From Lentisphaeria bacterium (GTDB lineage: Bacteria; Verrucomicrobiota; Lentisphaeria; Oligosphaerales; Oligosphaeraceae), in contig JAEDMH010000012.1 in assembly GCA_016303095.1 (NCBI GenBank), forward strand, positions 1 through 26,058: DNA of 26,058 nucleotides. The letters run 5' to 3'. The position numbers were made by a program, and so were the translations under genes. Below the pieces are notes generated by a model. It was not told the DNA's origin. It did not search any database and worked only from the letters and a program-made list of their open reading frames with translations. Shown piece after piece: positions 8,147 through 15,443 of this stretch (the stretch's first letter is position 1; every line of letters begins with the position of its first letter).

Positions 8147-8392
8147 CTACTTGTCCGCCAGAGGGGCTTCCAAGTAGTCCACGCATCCCTTGAGGGTGGC
8201 TAGTTTTCCGTAGTCCGCTTCGGGGACGACCACCTTGTAGCGTTTTCTCAAGTCCATGACCACGTCCAGGAAATCCATGGACTGGAGAGTGCCGCGGAGA
8301 GATTCTTCAGGACCGAAGGCTTTCCAGTCCACATCGGGATTGATTTCGGTAAGGATGTCGATGACGGCATCCAGGATTTCGGGTCTAGTCAT
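8147..8392 (-). CDS. Discrete acyl carrier protein
   Basis: This 81-residue protein has the size and helix pattern of an ACP. The phosphopantetheine attachment Ser is most likely S38 in LQSMDFLDVV, where ordinary fatty-acid ACPs have DSLD. Helix III reads VPEADYGKLATL, and the protein ends in a short acidic/basic tail. The 'SMDFL ... PEADY.KLATL' pattern is familiar from small stand-alone ACPs distinct from AcpP. It lies 83 bases downstream of a ketosynthase gene on the same strand, so the two probably work together. The ATG at 8392 was chosen because upstream in-frame residues do not look like ACP. No strong SD is visible. Its acyl cargo is unknown. Confidence 0.85.
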   Translation of the reverse strand: MTRPEILDAVIDILTEINPDVDWKAFGPEESLRGTLQSMDFLDVVMDLRKRYKVVVPEADYGKLATLKGCVDYLEAPLADK

Positions 8393-8475
8393 GGTTCGGG
8401 GGGGTAGGCTTTGGGGAGGGAGGAGAGAAGCGAGGTCTCCGAGGGAGGCGAGAAGGATTCCCGATGGGGGGGGCT

Positions 8476-9735
8476 TCAGGGGGAATCGGGGGTGTATTTG
8501 GCGACGATGGTGACGCAGTTGATGCCCATCATGCCGAAGGAATTGTTGAGGATGACCTTGGTTTCTTTTTGTTTCCGGGGTTCGTTCAGCACCAGGTTGG
8601 GCAGGGCGCACTGGGGATCCAGGTGATCCACATGGATGGTGGGGTGGACCCAATTGTCCTGGAAGGCGGGGAGATTTCCTGCCAGTTCCAGGGCGGCGGC
8701 GGCGCCCATGCAGTGTCCGATGAAGCTCTTGGTGTTGTTGAAGCAGGTTTCCGGACAATTCTCTCCGAAGACCTGCCGCAGGGCCTGGCACTCTTTCACG
8801 TCTCCGGCAGGAGTGCCTGTGGCGTGGGTGCTGACCAGGGAGACCTGCTGAGGAGTCAGACCGGCCCTGTCCAGGGCTTTTTGGATGCACTGGGCTTGGC
8901 GCTCCTGGTTGGGGAGGACGGCGTCGGTGGCATCCGAGTTGCAGCACCATCCCAGGAGCTCCCCGTAGATTTTCGCCTTTCTCTGGAGTGCGTGGTCGAG
9001 CCGTTCCAGGAGGAAGACGGCTCCGCCTTCCGAGATGACAATGCCATTGCGATCCTGGTCGAAGGGGCGGGACGCCTTGGCGGGGTCCGGGTGGGAGGCC
9101 AGGGCGTTCTGGCTTTGGAAGGCGGCGAAAATGCCAAAGGTCCTGGGGGATTCGGAGACTCCGCCGGCCAGGGCGTAGTCCACTTCCTCCAGGAGGAGCT
9201 GCTGCGCCCCCTGAACCAGGCCCAGGTTTCCGGCGGCGCAGGCGGCGCCCACCGTGTAGTGGGGGCCCTGGATGCCGAAGCGGAGGGTCACCTCTCCGGC
9301 GGGGGAGTTGGCCACGGTCCTGGGGTTGTGATGGTGGCTCCAGAAGGAGGTGTCATATTCGTATTGGCTGATTTCGTGGATTTCGTTTTCCGTTTCCACG
9401 TTGCCGTGTTCGGTGATGCCCAGGAAGACGCCCACGCGGCTGGTGTCCACCTTCTCCCATTCCAATCCCCCATCCTCCAGGCATTCCCCCACGCAGTAGA
9501 TGGAGATGGAGCCGGCCCGGGTGCCATTGCGCACGTCCCGCCGTTTCTGGTATTTTCCCGTGTCGAAGTGGCACAGTCCGGCGGGGGCGGTTCCGAAGTA
9601 CCGCATTTCCAGGGAGGCGATGCCGGTTTTTCCTGTCAAAAGAGCCTGGCGGAACTCCGGCAGTCCATTGGCATTGGGGGCGGTGAGACCGACACCGGTA
9701 ATGACGATGCGTTGGTGGGGGGATTTCTCTGGCAT
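8476..9735 (-). CDS. Beta-ketoacyl-ACP synthase (KAS I/II, FabF-like)
   Basis: This 419-residue condensing enzyme extends an acyl chain with malonyl-ACP. The full catalytic triad is visible: C166 in VGAACAAGN, H304 in STHATGTPAGD and H341 in FIGHCMGAA. The conserved Lys (K336) and the gate Phe (F400 in NNSFGMMG) are also present. The start RIVITGVGLTAPN is typical. It differs from ordinary FabF in an insert-like HEISQYEYDTSFWSHHHNP block near 120-138. The paired ACP gene follows, with no FabD, FabG or FabZ in view, so this looks like a specialised ketosynthase-ACP pair rather than the main fatty acid cluster. The ATG at 9735 has no SD; a hairpin with a T-run lies just upstream. Confidence 0.88.
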   Translation of the reverse strand: MPEKSPHQRIVITGVGLTAPNANGLPEFRQALLTGKTGIASLEMRYFGTAPAGLCHFDTGKYQKRRDVRNGTRAGSISIYCVGECLEDGGLEWEKVDTSRVGVFLGITEHGNVETENEIHEISQYEYDTSFWSHHHNPRTVANSPAGEVTLRFGIQGPHYTVGAACAAGNLGLVQGAQQLLLEEVDYALAGGVSESPRTFGIFAAFQSQNALASHPDPAKASRPFDQDRNGIVISEGGAVFLLERLDHALQRKAKIYGELLGWCCNSDATDAVLPNQERQAQCIQKALDRAGLTPQQVSLVSTHATGTPAGDVKECQALRQVFGENCPETCFNNTKSFIGHCMGAAAALELAGNLPAFQDNWVHPTIHVDHLDPQCALPNLVLNEPRKQKETKVILNNSFGMMGINCVTIVAKYTPDSP

Positions 9736-9759
9736 TGACCGAGGAGGGGGGAGGGGGAG

Positions 9760-9782
9760 AAAAAACGGGGATAATATACCCG
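9760..9782 (-). terminator. Short hairpin with T-run after azlD; also holds a -10-like sequence
   Basis: On the minus strand, CGGG pairs with CCCG around an AT-rich loop (TATATTAT), followed by TTTTTT (9760-9765). The stem is short. The loop contains TATATT/TATTAT, which could instead be the -10 of the ketosynthase gene starting at 9735. The two readings cannot be separated by eye. Confidence 0.45.
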
Positions 9783-9811
9783 GGCCAGAAAGGACGGGGG
9801 GGAAGGGAGGG

Positions 9812-10147
9812 TTAGCCTAGCTTTTGGAGGAGGAGCATATAGAGTCCTGTGCCCACTAGGATGGAGAGGAGGGAATTTCGGAACTTCCACTGGGTGAGGA
9901 CGGTGGCCAGGGTGGCGGGAAGGGCCCACAGGAGGCGGGAGAAGCGGGGATCTTTGAAATCGCAGAGGCTGGCCAGCCCGTAGACCACCAGCATGGCGAT
10001 GGCGGCGGCCGTGAGAACCCGTCCCAGATAGAGGAGAAGGGGCGGGGGATTGTGGGAGGCGTCCCGGAAGACCAGGAACGGGAAGCTGCGGAGGAGGAAG
10101 ATGACCAGGCACATGACGGTCATCATCCCGAATTGATGGAGGGTCAT
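9812..10147 (-). CDS. azlD: AzlD-family branched-chain amino acid transport subunit
   Basis: This 111-residue hydrophobic protein has about four membrane segments, the usual AzlD size, and the typical 'RSFPFLVF' block near residues 20-27. AzlD works with AzlC as an inner-membrane exporter of branched-chain amino acids and their analogues. Its ATG overlaps the AzlC stop by four bases (10144-10147), which indicates translational coupling. Confidence 0.87.
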   Translation of the reverse strand: MTLHQFGMMTVMCLVIFLLRSFPFLVFRDASHNPPPLLLYLGRVLTAAAIAMLVVYGLASLCDFKDPRFSRLLWALPATLATVLTQWKFRNSLLSILVGTGLYMLLLQKLG

Positions 10148-10926
10148 GGCTGGGTTTCCTTGGAGGCTTTGCCCGGGCGTTGGCAGAGAAGGACGGCGGT
10201 CATCAGGGCCATGGCCGCCAGGAGAGTCTTGTTGGCCAGACGGGGGGAGAGGAGCATGACGGGGAGGATGACCAGAAGGGTGGAGAGTCCGCCTATGACA
10301 GCCGGCATCCGGTTGACCTTCTCCCGGCAGAGATCCACCAGAATCACCACGAAGAGGGCCACCATGGCGAAGTCAATGCCCTCTGTGGAGAAGGGGAGAT
10401 GGCGGCCCACCAAGGCTCCCAGGACCGTGCCGGCGATCCAGGAGGAATAGTCCAAGGCGGCGACGGCGGTGATGAAGACGCATTGTTCCCTGCCGGTGCG
10501 CTTGCTGGAGGCCATGATGGCGTAGGTCTCGTCGCTGAGATTTTGGATCAGGAAGAGTCGGAGGGGCCAGGGATAGCTTCGGAAGAGGGTGAGGAAGGGA
10601 AGGCCGTAGACGCAGTATCGGATGTTGATGAGGAGGGCCAGGGCCGCCGTGACCAGGAGGGAATAGGTGGTGGCATTGGCCAGCATCTCCACGGAGGCGA
10701 ATTGCATGCTTCCGGAAAGGGCGGCGGCGCTGAATCCCAGGCACCACCATCCGTTGGCCTCGGGGACGGTGGTGACCAGGAGGACGCCGAAAGCCATGCC
10801 CATGGTGAGATAGCCCAGAATGACGGGGGTGGCGGCGAGAAGGGCTTCCCGCAGGGTGCGTCGCAGGAGGGGAGAAGCGGCGACGGAGGCGTCCCTCTCC
10901 CCCCTGCCGTGGTGGAGCTCAATCAT
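10144..10926 (-). CDS. azlC: AzlC-family branched-chain amino acid permease
   Basis: This is a 260-residue membrane protein. The AzlC signature region 'PVILGYLTMGMAFGVLL' follows the N-terminal arm, then 'SGSMQFASVEML', the 'NIRYCVYGLPF' block and 'LSDETYAIM', all characteristic of the family. I placed the start at the ATG at 10926. An upstream in-frame ATG at 11013 would add 29 residues that read through the receiver domain of the preceding gene. With this start the gene overlaps the preceding stop by eight bases. It works with AzlD to export leucine-type amino acids. Coupling to a receiver-domain protein suggests, but does not prove, regulation by signalling. Confidence 0.88.
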   Translation of the reverse strand: MIELHHGRGERDASVAASPLLRRTLREALLAATPVILGYLTMGMAFGVLLVTTVPEANGWWCLGFSAAALSGSMQFASVEMLANATTYSLLVTAALALLINIRYCVYGLPFLTLFRSYPWPLRLFLIQNLSDETYAIMASSKRTGREQCVFITAVAALDYSSWIAGTVLGALVGRHLPFSTEGIDFAMVALFVVILVDLCREKVNRMPAVIGGLSTLLVILPVMLLSPRLANKTLLAAMALMTAVLLCQRPGKASKETQP

Positions 10927-12103
10927 TTCCCAGAATTTCCTTGATCTTCTTGGCGAGATCGGAGATGTGATAGGGTTTGCGGAGGAAGCCCGCTGCGCCG
11001 GAATCCATGACATCCTGGATCTCTTCCTGGGAGACGTAGCCGCTGGAGGCCAGCACCCGGACTTGGGGATCCAGTTCCTTCAGCATGAAAAAGGTCTCCC
11101 GTCCGCCCATGTTGGGCATGAGCATATCCAAAATCACCAGGTCGATGGCCTTGGGGTTGGCGCGGTAGATTTCCACTGCCTCCTGCCCGTCGCCGGCCAA
11201 GAGCACCTGGTATCCCAGATCCTGGAGCATGTCGGAGAGGATGTCCCAAATCATGTCTTCGTCATCCACCAGGAGGATGGTTTTAGGGCTTTGGGAGTCC
11301 TGCCAGCGGTAGGGGGAGGTGTTGGTGTGGTTCTTCTGGTCGTCCGGAAGTCGGGGGAAGACGAGAATGGCGCTTTCCCGGGGATGGAGGCTGTCGAAGA
11401 AGAGGCTGGCGGCATTATGGGCGGCGCTGCCGCACCATTGGAGGGTGGCCAGGAGAGGGAGGTCGTTGGCTTTGGCTTCCTCCAGGCATTGGGAGAAGGG
11501 TTTCAGCTGGCGAGGATCCTCCTGGGGGTCAGTCCCCGCGGGGAGGAGATGGAGGAGAGTGTAGTCTCCCTCGTCCCGCAGGCGGAGGAAGGAGGCCTCC
11601 TGGCGGGAGAAGGTGCGGTTTTCCAGGATGGCCTGCCATCCGGGCGCTGGGGTGTCTTCCTGCTGGCGCATCCGATCCAATCCTTCCAGGAGATGGAGAA
11701 TCAGTTCCTGGGCTTCGAAGGGGTCGGCGGCGATGAAGGCGGTGGGATCCAGGCGGGCCTGGATCTTGGGGGCCTGGGGATGTTTTTTCTGATAGTGTTC
11801 CAATACGGCCTGGGTGAGGCGGGAGAAATGGAGTCGTTCTCCGGTGATGGGGGGGAGTTCCTGGAGGATTTGGACCACCAGGGTCTGGATGGCGGAGAGT
11901 TCCTTTTGGGCCTTTTCCAGGTAGGCGGTGTTTCCCCGACGGGCGTCCAGCTCGTCCAGGATGAGTTCCTGGTAGCTGTTGGCCTTTTGGAGGGAGATGG
12001 CGCATTGCTGGCAGAGTCCCAGCAACAGAGAACGCAGGGCGCTGGCCGCCTCGGAATTTTCCTGGAGCACGGCGAGCTGCATGGCTTCCTTAAGGTCATC
12101 CAT
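10919..12103 (-). CDS. Receiver-domain protein with degenerate histidine kinase half
   Basis: This is a 394-residue protein. Residues 273-394 form an intact response-regulator receiver domain: acidic pair D280/D281, phospho-acceptor D326 in DLVILDMLMP, S353/S354 and K376 in LRKPY. Residues 1 to about 255 follow the layout of a hybrid histidine kinase without its signatures. The helical pair at about 20-82 has Gln (Q32) where 'AHDFNN' kinases carry the phospho-His. The ATP lid region 'DPFEAQELILHLLEGLDRM' (128-145) lacks the N-box Asn. 'YTLLHLLPAGTD' (181-192) stands where D-x-G-x-G should be, and no GxGLGL is found. The end 'ESAILVFPRLP' matches the usual '..F.IYLPR' end of such kinases. It probably receives phosphate rather than making it. 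azlC overlaps its end. Confidence 0.8.
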   Translation of the reverse strand: MDDLKEAMQLAVLQENSEAASALRSLLLGLCQQCAISLQKANSYQELILDELDARRGNTAYLEKAQKELSAIQTLVVQILQELPPITGERLHFSRLTQAVLEHYQKKHPQAPKIQARLDPTAFIAADPFEAQELILHLLEGLDRMRQQEDTPAPGWQAILENRTFSRQEASFLRLRDEGDYTLLHLLPAGTDPQEDPRQLKPFSQCLEEAKANDLPLLATLQWCGSAAHNAASLFFDSLHPRESAILVFPRLPDDQKNHTNTSPYRWQDSQSPKTILLVDDEDMIWDILSDMLQDLGYQVLLAGDGQEAVEIYRANPKAIDLVILDMLMPNMGGRETFFMLKELDPQVRVLASSGYVSQEEIQDVMDSGAAGFLRKPYHISDLAKKIKEILGND

Positions 12104-12136
12104 GGTGGTGGGGGTTCCTGGGGAGAAGAAGGAAAA

Positions 12137-13210
12137 TCAGAGAGTGGCGCATCGAGCGAAGGGGATGATGCCCAGATCCTGGGGAAGGCGGGCGGAGACG
12201 GGCATGTCCAGGGCGTCCCGGCGTCCCTTGGCCAGGAAATGGGTGCCGGCCCCGGCAATCATGGCGGCGTTGTCGGTGCAGTATTTGGGCTGGGCCAGGA
12301 GGAGGGGGAGCCGCGCGCTCTGGCACCTTTCCTGAAGGAGACGCCGGAGGAGGCTGTTGCAGGCTACGCCTCCGCAGAGGCAGAGGGTTTTGGCGCCCGT
12401 GTCCTTGGCGGCGGCCATGGCCTTGGTCACCAGAACCTCCATGACCGCGGCCTGGTAGGAGGCCACCACATCGTGGAGTTCGGCGTCGGAGAGGAGGCGA
12501 TCCTTCACATGATAGAGGAGGGCGGTCTTCACCCCGGAGAAGCTGAAGTCGTATTTATGTTCGGGGGGAACGGGCTTTCCGGCGGCGCCCACCAGGCCCC
12601 GGGGGAAGGAGAAGCGCTGGGGATTTCCCGTGGCGGCCATGCGATCCAGAATCGGCCCTCCAGGATAGCCCAGGCCCAGGATCTTGGCGGCCTTGTCCAG
12701 GGCTTCTCCCGCGGCGTCGTCCAGGGTGGTGCCCAGGATTTTGGCCCGTCCATCCTCCGGGAGCAGGACGATGGCGGTGTGTCCTCCGGAGACCACCAGG
12801 CCGAGAATGGGGTAGGTGGCGGGGTCTTGGAGGATTTCGGAGCGTTCCAGGAAGGTTCCGTAGAGGTGTCCCAGGAAGTGGTTGACGCCCACCAGGGGGA
12901 GGTGGGCGGCGGCGGCCAGTCCCTTGGCGAAGGCGTTGCCCACGAGAAGGGCGGGAATCAGCCCCGGATGGCTGGTGACGGCAATGCCGTCCAGCTTTTC
13001 CAGGGGGATTTGAGCCTCCCGCAGGGCGGCGTCCACCACGGGATGGACATTTTTCAGGTGCTCCCGGGCGGCCAGTTCGGGGATCACCCCGCCGTAGGCG
13101 GTGTGGAGTCGGATCTGGCTGCTGATGACATTGGAGAGAACCTTCTGGCCGTCCTGGACCACGGCGGCGGCGGTTTCATCGCAGCTGCTTTCGATGCCGA
13201 GAATAAGCAT
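12137..13210 (-). CDS. tsaD: tRNA N6-threonylcarbamoyladenosine transferase TsaD
   Basis: This 357-residue protein transfers the threonylcarbamoyl group to A37 of ANN-decoding tRNAs (t6A). It starts with the signature GIESSCDETAAAV (residues 5-17). The metal ligands H111 and H115 are in NHFLGH, the ATP-binding SGGHT follows, and the last metal Asp lies in KYCTDNAAMIAGAG near the C-terminus. The usual x-GPG-L block reads SHPGL (80-84), a mild variation. Length is normal. The ATG at 13210 is preceded by a C-run with no SD. It lies in a run of same-strand genes, while tsaC for the earlier step of the same pathway lies about 5 kb away. A TsaB and a TsaE are needed but are not in the window. Confidence 0.95.
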   Translation of the reverse strand: MLILGIESSCDETAAAVVQDGQKVLSNVISSQIRLHTAYGGVIPELAAREHLKNVHPVVDAALREAQIPLEKLDGIAVTSHPGLIPALLVGNAFAKGLAAAAHLPLVGVNHFLGHLYGTFLERSEILQDPATYPILGLVVSGGHTAIVLLPEDGRAKILGTTLDDAAGEALDKAAKILGLGYPGGPILDRMAATGNPQRFSFPRGLVGAAGKPVPPEHKYDFSFSGVKTALLYHVKDRLLSDAELHDVVASYQAAVMEVLVTKAMAAAKDTGAKTLCLCGGVACNSLLRRLLQERCQSARLPLLLAQPKYCTDNAAMIAGAGTHFLAKGRRDALDMPVSARLPQDLGIIPFARCATL

Positions 13211-13267
13211 GGGGGGATGTCGGGGTGGGCGTCTCCGACGGAGGCGTGGAGGAAGAGAGGGGAGGAA

Positions 13268-13738
13268 TCAGAGAATCCTTCGGAGGGTTGTGAAGTCATC
13301 CAGGGTGCGGAGGGAGGCGGTTTCCACGCAGGTGATCTGGAAGGTGGGGCAGGCGAGGGAAAGCATTTCCTGGACCTGTCGGGGATTTTGGAGATAGCTG
13401 ACCTTGGTTTCTCCCTTGTCCAGGAAGACCAGACGGTAGCAGTTTTCCTGGGGGGGGATGAGGGGGGGGATATCCAGGGGAGGGGACGGGCTTTCCGAAG
13501 GGGGGAGGGGGGGCTTCCGGGAAGAGGGGGAGTCCTTGTCGGCGCTGGCCAGGCCCCCAGGGCGGAACGCTTTCCCCCTGCGGCCAGCGGAGGGCAGGGG
13601 AACGGGAGGGGGCGGAAAAGGGAAGTCCTCTCCGCCTAGAATCTGGCGGATGCGGTCTTCGCATTCCCGTACCCGCAGGAACTCGGCGTCCCGATAGGCC
13701 AGCAGGTCAAGGATTCGGATTTCCTGGGAGAGACCCAT
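13268..13738 (-). CDS. Small hypothetical protein, helix plus proline-rich linker plus C-terminal domain
   Basis: I do not recognise a family for this 156-residue protein. Residues 1-35 are helical and charged (RDAEFLRVRECEDRIRQILG). Residues about 38-98 are a Pro/Ser-rich linker starting with FPFPPPP. Residues about 100-156 look like a small alpha/beta domain with YRLVFLDKGETKVSYL. The upstream neighbour (13772-14122) has the same arrangement of a coil, then Gly, then F-x-F-P-P-P, so the two may be paralogues. tsaD follows 57 bases downstream. The ATG at 13738 has no clear SD. Consistent orientation and tight spacing support a real gene. Confidence 0.6.
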   Translation of the reverse strand: MGLSQEIRILDLLAYRDAEFLRVRECEDRIRQILGGEDFPFPPPPVPLPSAGRRGKAFRPGGLASADKDSPSSRKPPLPPSESPSPPLDIPPLIPPQENCYRLVFLDKGETKVSYLQNPRQVQEMLSLACPTFQITCVETASLRTLDDFTTLRRIL

Positions 13739-13771
13739 GGAGGAAAGCGGTCTGGACAGGAGGACGGGGGA

Positions 13772-14122
13772 TCAGTTCCCGGACTTCTGGGGGGCCTTCT
13801 TCTGGGGGGCTTCCCCGTGGTCGGCGGAGGCGGAGGGCTCGGCCTTGGCGGGAGAAGGGGCGGGAGAAGGGGAAGGGGTGGCGAAGGGGGCCACGCTGAC
13901 CGCGGGGGGCGGGAAGACGAAGAGGTTGGGGGCGCCCATGACTTCGTCCACCTGCTTTTCCAGGGCGGCGATGCGTTCATAGGCGGCGGCCCGTTCCGCC
14001 AGCAGGGCGTCGATCTTCTGTCGGGCCTCCAAGGCGGCCTGAATGGTGGCGGCGTCGGCGCGGGTGATGATCTCCACCAGGGAAAGTGGGGGCTTTACCA
14101 CAGGTTTTTTGTTGTTGATCAT
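13772..14122 (-). CDS. Small hypothetical coiled-coil protein with low-complexity tail
   Basis: Family unknown; 116 residues. Residues about 14-64 are strongly helical and probably coiled coil (Ala/Glu/Leu-rich, ending EKQVDEVMG). FVFPPP follows at 68-73, and the C-terminal third is low-complexity Pro/Ala/Ser/Lys. There is no signal peptide and no membrane segment. The ATG at 14122 has a GGAG at 14130-14133 with seven-base spacing, which supports this start. It sits 38 bases after the LRV-repeat gene and 33 before the next small gene, so the three are probably co-transcribed and may form one complex (inference). Confidence 0.65.
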   Translation of the reverse strand: MINNKKPVVKPPLSLVEIITRADAATIQAALEARQKIDALLAERAAAYERIAALEKQVDEVMGAPNLFVFPPPAVSVAPFATPSPSPAPSPAKAEPSASADHGEAPQKKAPQKSGN

Positions 14123-14160
14123 GGGAAATCTCCGGAATCTTGGGGAGGTTTGCGGGTAGT

Positions 14161-15354
14161 CTAGGAAGAAAGGGGCGTGGCCAGGGCTTGAACCGAGGGA
14201 AGGGGACTCTGCTTCAAGATTTCCCGGGCCTCAGGAGAGAGAGTGCCACAGGAAATGCCGCGGTAGGCCAGATGGCAGAGGAGTACGGAGTCTCCCCGCA
14301 GAATCATGGCCTCCAAAATGTTTTTTTCATGGCACAAGGGATTGGCCAGCATAAGCTTGCAAAGGTATGGACTGGCGGTTTCCGCCAGATGGAGGCGTGT
14401 TTGGGAAAGGCGGGGGGAGGGATTCATGGCCAGGGATTCCAGAATCTCCTCCTCTCCTTCCCCGCGCTTCGCCAGGGGAAGGCCGGCCCGATCGTCCAAC
14501 TGGGGATAGGCGGCCAAGGCTCTGCGCACTTCAGGCAGGGCTTCTCCCCGCTCCTGGGCCAACGCCTGCAGGGCAGGGGACAAGTCCCTGCGCTTCAAAA
14601 GGGAAAGCAAGATGGGAGTGTCGCCTCGGCGCAGAAAGTCCTCCTGCTTGTCTGGGGAAATATCCTGGTGTTCCAGCAGGGACAGCATCACCGAGGGGTG
14701 GGGGCTGTGGCTCAAGGCCGACACCATCTCCGGGGTGAGGTCTTTCCGGCGGGCCAAGGCCAATTGGGCCAGCTCCTCCCTCTCCTTCACCCAAATCTCC
14801 ATGCAGGCGGGGGAAAGGCGGGGCACCAGAAGGGCCGCCAGATGGACGGCGGTGTCAATGTCATCGGCCAATCCCACTTGGAATTCCTCCACCAGTTTTC
14901 GGTTTTCCAGGAGGGACGCCCGGACGAAAGGGACGCAGTCCTGGGAGAGTTTCAGCTGGACGGGGGAGGAGATGACGGGATTGCGGGCCAGGGTGGCCCG
15001 GACATCCACCTGGGGATCCTGGGCCAGGAGGAGGGCCTGCTGGGGGGTGAGCTTTCGGCTGGCGGCGGCGGCCAGCCGGGGGAGGGGGCTGGCGGCGTGC
15101 ACCATCCGGGGGAGGCAGTTGGGATTGGCGGCCAATGCCTGGAGCACCTGGGGATCCTGGGAGTCCTGGAGGGTTTCCAGGAGCCGGCTGGGGGTGTTGG
15201 GCATGGAGGCGAGGAAGAGGGGGACGCCCGGCTCTTCCAGCTCCTTCCCCAACTCCCGCAACACCCCCATCTCCACATTGGCGTTCTGCTGATAGAAGCG
15301 GATGGCGGCGGGGGCGTTGGCCCGGATACGTTGTAGCAAATCCTCTTTGTTCAA
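14161..15354 (-). CDS. Leucine-rich-variant / HEAT-like repeat protein, TTG start
   Basis: This 397-residue, all-helical repeat protein has units of about 22-25 residues that resemble the LRV repeat consensus 'DP.P.VR..LA.NP'. Examples are DSQDPQVLQALAANPN (about 64-79), AQDPQVDVRATLARNP (111-126) and SQDCVPFVRASLLENR (137-152), with weaker units to the C-terminus. Such solenoids bind proteins. There is no N-terminal cysteine cluster of the kind reported for the Azotobacter LRV protein, and no signal peptide. The start is TTG at 15354, supported by AGGAG at 15363-15367 with eight-base spacing; the next in-frame ATG (residue 29) would cut the first helices. The partner is unknown; the two small coiled-coil proteins next door are candidates. 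Confidence 0.72.
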   Translation of the reverse strand: MNKEDLLQRIRANAPAAIRFYQQNANVEMGVLRELGKELEEPGVPLFLASMPNTPSRLLETLQDSQDPQVLQALAANPNCLPRMVHAASPLPRLAAAASRKLTPQQALLLAQDPQVDVRATLARNPVISSPVQLKLSQDCVPFVRASLLENRKLVEEFQVGLADDIDTAVHLAALLVPRLSPACMEIWVKEREELAQLALARRKDLTPEMVSALSHSPHPSVMLSLLEHQDISPDKQEDFLRRGDTPILLSLLKRRDLSPALQALAQERGEALPEVRRALAAYPQLDDRAGLPLAKRGEGEEEILESLAMNPSPRLSQTRLHLAETASPYLCKLMLANPLCHEKNILEAMILRGDSVLLCHLAYRGISCGTLSPEAREILKQSPLPSVQALATPLSS

Positions 15355-15362
15355 TGGCGCTT

Positions 15363-15367
15363 CTCCT
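15363..15367 (-). promoter_or_regulatory. SD deciding a TTG start
   Basis: AGGAG on the minus strand lies eight bases before the TTG at 15354 and picks this non-ATG start for the LRV-repeat gene. A -10-like TATAGT lies further upstream at 15391-15396, without a recognisable -35. Confidence 0.6.
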
Positions 15368-15443
15368 GGCTGGGCGTGGCAAGCGAACTACTATAACCCC
15401 TCCTCCCCAAATCCCCCAGGGCCAGGGAGGAGGGCAGGCCCCT

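Noticed and set aside
10927..11013. N-terminal extension of AzlC
   Set aside because: The extra 29 residues come from the receiver domain in another frame and do not look like AzlC.
10820..13639. Long plus-strand frame of 939 codons
   Set aside because: Antisense to the receiver protein and tsaD; low-complexity Gly/Glu composition.
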